Assembly: GCF_028204155.1 (NCBI RefSeq)
Contig: NZ_JAQLOI010000001.1
Span: 806,001 to 870,000, forward strand
Source of the DNA: Vibrio algarum
GTDB lineage: Bacteria > Pseudomonadota > Gammaproteobacteria > Enterobacterales > Vibrionaceae
Direction of reading: 5' to 3'
Length of the DNA stretch: 64,000 nt
Positions 57,717 through 63,047 of the stretch are shown here, one piece after another. Numbering within the stretch: position 1 is the first letter of the stretch; each line of letters starts with the position of its first letter. The notes under the pieces were generated by a model. That model did not search any database, was not told the origin of the DNA, and saw nothing but the letters and a program-made list of their open reading frames with translations. Made by a program: the position numbers and the translations under genes.

Positions 57717-57746
57717 TGTCACACTTTTTTTTCGAAAAAGTCTAAA
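57717..57746 (+). promoter_or_regulatory. ECF-type promoter 1 (before the TIGR04076 gene)
   Basis: TGTCACA (57717-57723), 16-bp T-rich spacer containing TTTTCGAAAA, then GTCTAAA (57740-57746). The ATG at 57828 is 81 bp downstream. Same design as three other promoters in the island. Confidence 0.8.
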
Positions 57747-57827
57747 TAGAGATGGGCCTATAGAGCGAGCCCAGAAGGTTCGGGTATTACACGAGATATT
57801 GTTCGATAACAAAAGAGAAAATCAGAT

Positions 57828-58205
57828 ATGGATAGACGTAAATTTTTAAAAAATGGACTAGTCGGCGTTGGTGTAGCTATAGCATCCTCGCATGTCATAG
57901 CTAAAGAGGGGAATCAGATACAAGCAGACAAACCACACATTGCTTTTCCATCAGTTGGGAATAAAGTTATCGCTAGAATCATTTCCAGTGAGGCCCCTTG
58001 TTCAATTGGTATGAAATCAGGAGATGAATTTGAGTTAGGTCTCCGCAAATGTGGTAATTTTTGTGGATTTTTTTATAGCAGTATCCATAAGTCGATAACT
58101 GACCTTCAATTCGGAGAGATCGGACAGGGGCCGGATACCCAAGTGTTCGAGTGCCCAAATTCTATGAATAAGGTCAAGTTGGAGCTAAGGCGAATCGCAG
58201 TATAG
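57828..58205 (+). CDS. TIGR04076-family protein with a Tat signal peptide
   Basis: 125 residues. The N-terminus MDRRKFLKNGLVGVGVAIASS is a twin-arginine signal (RRKFLK), so export of a folded, perhaps cofactor-bearing, protein is expected. The mature part matches the TIGR04076 pattern: ARIISSEAPCSIGMKSGDEFEL, KCGNFCGFFYSSI and FECPNSMNKVKLELRR, with four conserved-looking cysteines (in APCS, KCG, FCG and ECP). The family has no established function; most members are cytoplasmic as I remember, so the Tat signal is unusual. Driven by ECF promoter 1. Confidence 0.8.
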   Translation: MDRRKFLKNGLVGVGVAIASSHVIAKEGNQIQADKPHIAFPSVGNKVIARIISSEAPCSIGMKSGDEFELGLRKCGNFCGFFYSSIHKSITDLQFGEIGQGPDTQVFECPNSMNKVKLELRRIAV

Positions 58206-58351
58206 ATTAAACAGCGTTTTTATACTTACCCAGCGCTACTATTGTTTTGGGCGAGCATCAAAGCATTTTGATACTCGTCCCCCGAGCTGATATCGAACAC
58301 AAAGATTAACCTTCAACCATCTCCACAAACTCATTATTAAGTCATTTTTCT

Positions 58352-58381
58352 TGTCACACTTTTTTTCCGGAAAAGTCTAAA
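58352..58381 (+). promoter_or_regulatory. ECF-type promoter 2 (before the flavoprotein gene)
   Basis: TGTCACA (58352-58358), 16-bp spacer containing TTTCCGGAAA, GTCTAAA (58375-58381). The gene starts 48 bp downstream. Confidence 0.82.
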
Positions 58382-58429
58382 TAGGTAAACGCCCATAATC
58401 TGGAACAAAAGCAAAATGAGGAATGTGTA

Positions 58430-59130
58430 ATGAAAGTGTTGGGAATATCAGGAAGCCCCAGAAGAGAAGCCATATCAGGCACTTACAAACTGGTAAAAAC
58501 AGTTGCAGAAAACACCGGACATGAGTATGAGATAATCTCTTTAAGAGGGAAAAAATTTCAGGCTGCCAAGCTTGCCTTCGATGCGCCCAAGACAATATAT
58601 GCGCAGTAAAAGACGACTTCACCCTCATACGGGATAAACTTTTAGAGGCAGACGCTCTGGTGATAGGCGGGCCAAATTATTTTGATACCCTGAATGTCCT
58701 TACACAGACCTTTTTTGAACGTTGCTATCAATTCCGGCATCAGGAAGGTAAAGCCTTATGGGGTAAACTTGCTGTAGCGGTTGGCGTGGGTGGCATAAGG
58801 GGAAGTGCACCTGCCGATCAGATTGAAAAAATGTGCATGGTTAACTTAATTGAAACAGTGGCAAAAATTCAGGGTCAGGGAACTGCCTCGTGCTATACCT
58901 GCGGGTACGGAGAAACGTGTCAGGTCGGGATACCCGCTTTTCTAAATGGCTCTTGTGTTAAATTTACCGAAGACATCATTCCAAGAGTTGAAAAGCAGAG
59001 TGATTTGATGGCGTCAGCAGTAGCTGCCGGAAAACTACTTGGAGAACGTCTCAATGAAGGGCATGACAGAGCAAAAGTGGCCACGGCTGTGCAGCAAGAA
59101 ATCATGAAGAGATATGCTGAGACTGTATAG
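58430..59130 (+). CDS. Isf-type iron-sulfur flavoprotein (NADPH-dependent FMN reductase family), with an apparent frameshift
   Basis: A flavodoxin-like redox protein. From the ATG at 58430 (GAGGAA upstream) the first frame gives MKVLGISGSPRRE, the flavin phosphate loop. One extra A in the A6 run (58550-58555) joins it to SGCQACLRCAQDNICAV and on to the stop at 59130, about 233 residues in all. The motif CX2CX2CX5C (Cys46, 49, 52, 58 after repair) is the compact [4Fe-4S] motif of Methanosarcina Isf, which reduces oxygen and peroxide. A second cluster, CYTCGYGETC, lies near residue 150. Read without repair, it would be an N-terminally truncated, motif-less protein. Driven by ECF promoter 2. Confidence 0.83.
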
Positions 59131-59190
59131 ATAATTTACCTTTGGCAATAAAAATTACCAACTAAGCTACCTAAATAGCCGAAGTTCAAG

Positions 59191-59216
59191 CCTCACTCCA
59201 TCGCGAGTGAGGTTTT
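59191..59216 (+). terminator. Terminator after the flavoprotein gene
   Basis: CCTCACTC-CATCGC-GAGTGAGG followed by TTTT on the plus strand; it also separates this gene from the convergent sigma operon. Confidence 0.78.
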
Positions 59217-59221
59217 GATAT

Positions 59222-59692
59222 TTACCTGACAAAAATTCGTTGGTCGGTCATTGTTAAGCCAAGACTGTTGCGGGTAATCGCTTCGGTAGTGTTGCTTTTG
59301 TATATGGATTGAACATCTTTCGAATTCGCATATCGCAGCACGAGTTCAGCATCTAGGCCCATACTTCTGAGAATATCTTTAAGTTCGTTGATATCGTTTA
59401 AATCCTTGTCATACAGCCACAGCGCAGACCAAACTTTGATTACAAACTCTCCTACATTGTTCCTGGTTTCTTGAAGTGCGATTACTATTTTGTCCGGTAG
59501 ACAATGGTCAGCAATGGAATGTAGTCTGCACTCAATGGCTGGTTCAATAGAATTTTCAATCATCTGAGTTATCGATATCGGTTTATAGATTAAACTCTTA
59601 TCGCTTCTGCTTCTTAGAAAATCATCAGCTAGGCTAGCCAGATTTGCCAATGGAGAGGCGGTTGTAAAATAATAATCTATGTTCTTGTTCAT
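59222..59692 (-). CDS. DsbA/HCCA-isomerase-like thioredoxin-fold protein, short at the C-terminus
   Basis: 156 residues from the ATG at 59692. The start NIDYYFTTASPLANLA parallels the DYYF..SPWTY opening of 2-hydroxychromene-2-carboxylate isomerases (kappa-GST/DsbA superfamily), where the Ser binds glutathione; later segments KVWSALWLYDKDL, DILRSMGLD and NTTEAITRNSLG also align. The usual end, including the G-x-PTF strand and about 40 residues, is missing: after NSLG the sequence runs into LTMTDQRIFVR and stops. It is either a divergent short form or a truncated gene. Probably the third gene of the sigma operon. Confidence 0.6.
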   Translation of the reverse strand: MNKNIDYYFTTASPLANLASLADDFLRSRSDKSLIYKPISITQMIENSIEPAIECRLHSIADHCLPDKIVIALQETRNNVGEFVIKVWSALWLYDKDLNDINELKDILRSMGLDAELVLRYANSKDVQSIYKSNTTEAITRNSLGLTMTDQRIFVR

Positions 59693-59792
59693 AAATGGCA
59701 CCAATAGTAATGCTCCTGTCTATGGCACACAGTTCATTACAGGTTTAAATGCTTTGAAAGCGCTTACTCCATTTAAGGAAATTTTTTTCAGG

Positions 59793-59972
59793 TTAGTTGA
59801 GATGGTATTTCTTTAGCACTTCGTCTTTTTTCTCGCTTTCAAGAGAAGCCATGTAACCTTTCCAACCCGGACAAAAATTTATATGCCATCGCCAGAGTTT
59901 CCCGGAAAGGGAGTTTGGATTTTTGTCATATTTCGCTCTATGTTTACACGTTTCACAGTTATGCTTTTTCAT
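59793..59972 (-). CDS. Small Cys-containing protein, 59 residues
   Basis: A short, basic ORF starting MKKHNCETCKHRAKYDKNP and ending KKYHLN, with a central LWRWHINFCPGWKGYM. The CxxC near the start plus the later Cys in NFCPG suggest a metal or redox site. It begins 18 bp after the sigma stop and has GAGAA upstream, so it is probably co-transcribed and part of the same module. I believe similar small proteins occur beside related sigma genes, but cannot name a family. It is easily missed because of its size. Confidence 0.65.
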   Translation of the reverse strand: MKKHNCETCKHRAKYDKNPNSLSGKLWRWHINFCPGWKGYMASLESEKKDEVLKKYHLN

Positions 59973-59989
59973 ATTGGTTCTCCCAGTGT

Positions 59990-60832
59990 TTAGTTAAATA
60001 TCTTGTATTTGCCAGAACCAATTAACCCGCTCACAATATGGGAAAAGGAATCCGGTGACTGGTATTCCGGGTACTGACGAAGCATCTCAATGGTGCGTTC
60101 AATTTCAGAGCACTCTTCTAAATGAGCCAGTAGCTCTTTTCTGCCTTTTCCTGCCACTTCAGTCTTTAAAATAGTGTCCTGTTTCGAAAAGTTTTTTCCT
60201 TTTGTTAAGGCCATCGCGGCATGCTGATGGCACTTACAGGCATTCTTTTTGTTAACTAATCCGCAGTGGCTTCCCATGAACTTCTGTAACGCTTTTCTGC
60301 CACGAGAAAGACGAGCCCGGAACGCTTCCGGGGTGGTACCTAATATAACTGCGCCTTCTTTGCTCGTAACACCAGCGAATTCACCAAGTATTACCGCAAT
60401 TCGCACATCCCTTTCCAAACATGTGAGTGACCCTTGCATACAGTTGAGCCTGACTTCTTCCAGTAACACGCCCCTTTCCGGATCAGATGCCTCTAAAGGA
60501 GGAGCATCGATAGTGACGGTCGTAATAACCTTGCCAAAAGAGTCGAACGTCAGTTCTGGATGTGAACTCTTTTGTTTACGTTTTGTGAGTAGGTGATTAC
60601 AGGCAATTTTGTATACCCAAGTGTTGAAGGCACTTTCTTCCCGAAAGTCACTCAGGTGCGTAATAACCTTAATCAATATCTCATGCGTTTGATCTTCGGC
60701 ATCTTCAGGATGTCCAAGCATCCGTAGTGCTAACCCATAAATGTTGTCTTTGATGCTACGAACAACAACATCAAGTGCTTCTTGATCTCCGCTCTTTGCA
60801 TTTCTGACATATTGCTCCAGATTTGAGTTCAT
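59990..60832 (-). CDS. ECF sigma factor with a Cys/His-rich C-terminal extension
   Basis: 280 residues. Region 2 (about 10-85) has DAEDQTHEILIKVITHL and FNTWVYKIACNHLL; region 4 (about 130-185) has CLERDVRIAVILGEFAGVTSKEGAVILGTTPEAFRARLSRGR. An extra ~95-residue tail carries CGLVNKKNACKCHQH (Cys190, Cys199, Cys201, His202, His204) and another Cys in EECSE. No anti-sigma gene is nearby, so the tail may sense metal or redox state itself, as the Cys-rich tail of CorE-type factors does. An ECF promoter 29 bp upstream, identical in design to three others in the island, indicates self-activation. Confidence 0.9.
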   Translation of the reverse strand: MNSNLEQYVRNAKSGDQEALDVVVRSIKDNIYGLALRMLGHPEDAEDQTHEILIKVITHLSDFREESAFNTWVYKIACNHLLTKRKQKSSHPELTFDSFGKVITTVTIDAPPLEASDPERGVLLEEVRLNCMQGSLTCLERDVRIAVILGEFAGVTSKEGAVILGTTPEAFRARLSRGRKALQKFMGSHCGLVNKKNACKCHQHAAMALTKGKNFSKQDTILKTEVAGKGRKELLAHLEECSEIERTIEMLRQYPEYQSPDSFSHIVSGLIGSGKYKIFN

Positions 60833-60850
60833 CTATTAACCCTTTCACTT

Positions 60851-61459
60851 TTATTTTTTATTTAGACTTTCTAGAAAAAAAGTGTGACACGAAAAAGTGA
60901 AAAAGTTCATAGAGTGGCATCCAGATTGTCGTTGATGCCCGCTTTTTCTTTGATATTTGTAATGGTTCACCCTGTGTATATGCAGGTTTCGAAAAGCAAA
61001 TGCAATCAGCAAAATACCAATAAATTGAGGCTTAGAATCAATGGGTAGGATCATTGCTGTAATGTCGTAGAAATACTGAACAGTATAATCAACCACACCA
61101 ATCATTATTATCAGTAAATTAGCTACCACAAAGATGGAGTGTGTCTGATTTTTGGGAAGTCTGGAATGACAAAAAGCTATTATGAGCATCAAATAACCAA
61201 CCCCAATCTCCCCTGACAGAGCAAGCCATCTGGTTAAGTCTGGTACAGGATTCGAGCTGGAAGCAATTTGCTCGAAGAGCACTATGGAAAATGGGTCAAA
61301 CAGTTTTACGGTGCCTGCTAATAGAACAAACCCACCAAGCAGGCCGGTCAATATTATTTCTGCTTTGTTACGTTTCTTTCCCCGAAGCATCAGATAACCG
61401 AATAGTGCGTAGAGTAAGGTCAATGCAACTATCACATAGTCTGTAAAGTGCAGGTTCAT
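60851..61459 (-). CDS. DoxX-like membrane protein
   Basis: 202 residues with about five hydrophobic segments (about 6-26, 34-54, 75-100, 109-130, 140-158). LLAGTVKLFDPFSIVLFEQIA and LSGEIGVGYLMLIIAF resemble the DoxX/DoxD group, often linked to thiol or quinone redox. Its last 15 codons overlap the sigma promoter (60861-60889), so the tail FFTFSCHTFFLESLNKK is at least partly dictated by promoter sequence. The start has GAGG seven bases upstream. Driven by ECF promoter 4 and in line with the sigma operon. Confidence 0.68.
   Translation of the reverse strand: MNLHFTDYVIVALTLLYALFGYLMLRGKKRNKAEIILTGLLGGFVLLAGTVKLFDPFSIVLFEQIASSSNPVPDLTRWLALSGEIGVGYLMLIIAFCHSRLPKNQTHSIFVVANLLIIMIGVVDYTVQYFYDITAMILPIDSKPQFIGILLIAFAFRNLHIHRVNHYKYQRKSGHQRQSGCHSMNFFTFSCHTFFLESLNKK
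60861..60889 (-). promoter_or_regulatory. ECF-type promoter 3 (before the sigma operon, autoregulatory)
   Basis: On the minus strand TGTCACA (60889-60883), 15-bp spacer with TTTCTAGAAA, GTCTAAA (60867-60861). The sigma ATG is 28 bp further on. It lies inside the 3' end of the DoxX-like ORF. Confidence 0.82.
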
Positions 61460-61491
61460 GGCGTTTCCTCAAAGATTTCTGACTATTACTC

Positions 61492-61521
61492 TTTAGACGA
61501 TCTAGAAATAAAACTGTGACA
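61492..61521 (-). promoter_or_regulatory. ECF-type promoter 4 (before the DoxX-like gene)
   Basis: On the minus strand TGTCACA (61521-61515), 16-bp spacer with TTTCTAGATC, GTCTAAA (61498-61492). The ATG at 61459 is 32 bp downstream. Confidence 0.8.
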
Positions 61522-61787
61522 GAGGAAGACTATAAAAAGTGGATAACAAGCTTGGAACTAGCAAGAAAGCTCCAAATTTTGCTTAGGTTTAAAAACGAAT
61601 AGGTAGTATCGAAATTAGCTTGCGTATGCACTATATTGGAAGTATTTCCCATGAGGTTGTGGAAGCTTTTGTCCAGAACCTTTCATTCTCGGCATCCAGA
61701 AAATGGTGCCATTTTGCGATTTGGGGAGTGGAAAAATCTTTGAAGGGTAGATTTCGTCCAAAGCGCTCAACTCATTCTGTCCAAATA

Positions 61788-62618
61788 CTACTTAGAACGA
61801 GTGTAACGACATTTAGGAAACCCGATGCAGCCATAAAACTGCTTACCTGCGTTAGAGCCTTTTCGTGCCGTTCTAAGTGTTAATTCTGAACCACATTTAG
61901 GACAGGTGGATAGAGAGGTAGTTTCAATGGGCTTCCTATTTCCGAGCGGTGTGCCATATTCCTGAGTAGATATATCAATGTTAACTGTGTCGTTAGATTG
62001 CTGAGTTTGCGCAAGCATAGAAACGAGCTGTACGCCGTTAATCAGGTCGAACTCTTTATGCTGTGCAAATTGCTGTGCATCTATAGTAAACTCACCAGAG
62101 GTTATGACAATCATCTTGTCAGCTTTGCTATCAAGCAATACACCATAAAGTTCACGTAAGACCTTCACTCCAACTTTTTGTTTCTTCCAGTGTTTACACT
62201 GAACAAGGCTTACCTTCCTATCTTTGGTCAATTTAATGTCTACACCGCCATCAGAGCTATGTGACAGCTTTTGTTTGACTGTGTAACCCTGTTGTCGGTA
62301 AAACTCGCCTAAAAGGGCTTCAAACTCCATCCAATCAAGTTTGGCGATGTCACTTACACTAGATGTATTTTCTAGTCGTTTTTTAGAGATATAGCTTCGT
62401 AAAAAGGCAAAGGGGGCAGGGAAGAGAAAAACTAATGCAACCATAGGTGATAAGTCTCTTGCAGCGTTGAGAAAGGCTTGAGAAACCATTGCGTCGCTGA
62501 CAAGTAACCTAGGGAATATATAATTTAGAAATAGGTAACTAAAGCCGGATATAAGCACACTAACCCACCAAGGCGCTTCGAATAGCATTCTTAGTAGGCT
62601 TTCATTTTTTTTAGCCAT
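61788..62618 (-). CDS. Membrane-anchored Mrr-type nuclease with a topoisomerase-like zinc finger
   Basis: 276 residues. Two N-terminal membrane helices (about 17-38 and 55-75), then an Mrr_cat restriction-endonuclease-like fold: LDWMEFEALLGEFYRQQGYTV, catalytic GGVDIKL (Asp127) and VQCKHWK (Gln140/Lys142). The C-terminus carries a topoisomerase-type zinc ribbon, CPKCGSELTLRTARKGSNAGKQFYGCIGFPKCRYTR. This architecture is widespread, often near mobile elements, and is thought to act in DNA restriction or degradation; the target is unknown. It is the island gene nearest the tRNA. It has no ECF-type promoter, so it is not an obvious member of the sigma regulon. Confidence 0.88.
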   Translation of the reverse strand: MAKKNESLLRMLFEAPWWVSVLISGFSYLFLNYIFPRLLVSDAMVSQAFLNAARDLSPMVALVFLFPAPFAFLRSYISKKRLENTSSVSDIAKLDWMEFEALLGEFYRQQGYTVKQKLSHSSDGGVDIKLTKDRKVSLVQCKHWKKQKVGVKVLRELYGVLLDSKADKMIVITSGEFTIDAQQFAQHKEFDLINGVQLVSMLAQTQQSNDTVNIDISTQEYGTPLGNRKPIETTSLSTCPKCGSELTLRTARKGSNAGKQFYGCIGFPKCRYTRSK

Positions 62619-62774
62619 CTGACCTTTTCGATTTATTGTTGTATAACGTGATTAAAACATTGGATTTTTAGTATGTATATCGTTGTTGTCACAATCAGTA
62701 ATTTACTGTGTAACTAAGAAATGATGAGGTGTGTTTGGATGCTACATATTTGCTACACAGAGAGCAGAAACGAA
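62619..62774. other. Right island arm, non-coding
   Basis: 156 bp between the nuclease gene and the tRNA-linked hairpin. It holds the nuclease promoter and, near 62740, GCTACATATTTGCTACACA, a short direct repeat of GCTACA of the kind seen beside phage attachment sites. No integrase remnant was found. Confidence 0.4.
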
Positions 62775-62840
62775 AAAGGCCTGAGAAGCAAAAACGCTCT
62801 CAGGCCTTTAAATTTGGTGGCCCCTCGCAGACTTGAACTG
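62775..62840. repeat. Right island boundary: tRNA-Ile2 3' end with terminator
   Basis: The direct-repeat partner of 57094-57160. It contains the transcription terminator of the tRNA (AAAGGCCTGAGAGCG / GCTTCTCAGGCCTTT on the minus strand) and the tRNA 3' end. Differences: one base change in the loop, a spacing change after the hairpin, and one base absent from the left copy. Confidence 0.8.
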
Positions 62841-62891
62841 CGGACCGATCGATTATGAGTCGAGCGCTCTAACCACTGAGCTAAGGGGCCA
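62816..62891 (-). tRNA. ileX: tRNA-Ile2 (anticodon CAU, ileX type)
   Basis: 76 nt including an encoded CCA. Acceptor GGCCCCU pairs with AGGGGCC, and the anticodon loop reads CUCAUAA. With a CAU anticodon it could be called Met, but the body (GGCCCCUUAGCUCAGUGG) matches E. coli ileX, whose C34 is changed to lysidine to read AUA, rather than elongator or initiator tRNA-Met. It serves as the island's integration site. Confidence 0.88.
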
Positions 62892-62987
62892 AATTAGGTT
62901 GACGATTATAGGGGATGTTACCAAAGCTGTCTAGATGCTTTATAGGGCATTTGCGCTTAGTTTTTATCCACTTAAACCGAAAATGAT

Positions 62988-63016
62988 AAAAAAGGTGAGC
63001 AAGTGCTCACCTTTTA
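62988..63016 (-). terminator. Terminator after rpoD
   Basis: AAAAGGTGAGCA-CT-TGCTCACCTTTTTT on the minus strand, about 32 bp past the rpoD stop. Confidence 0.85.
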
Positions 63017-63047
63017 ATCAGTTTATACCACTTCTTAGTAGGAGTGG

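Larger units (their letters stand above)
57161..62774. mobile_element. Genomic island at tRNA-Ile2(CAU), 5.6 kb, ECF-sigma regulon cargo
   Basis: The segment between the two tRNA-end repeats. Its genes have no place in the conserved Vibrio order: a Tat-exported TIGR04076 protein, an iron-sulfur flavoprotein, a DsbA-like protein, a small Cys protein, an ECF sigma factor, a DoxX-like protein and an Mrr-type nuclease. No integrase or excisionase remains, so it is probably a fixed remnant. From memory, V. cholerae VSP-II occupies this same olsF-to-rpoD position at this tRNA. Confidence 0.72.

Noticed and set aside
61620..61883. 87-codon plus-strand ORF at the end of the Mrr gene
   Set aside because: It overlaps the conserved zinc ribbon of the Mrr protein on the other strand and resembles nothing known.
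62816..62891. Calling the tRNA an elongator or initiator tRNA-Met from its CAU anticodon
   Set aside because: The acceptor stem and D-arm match ileX (GGCCCCUUAGCUCAGUGG), and differ from the Met tRNAs.
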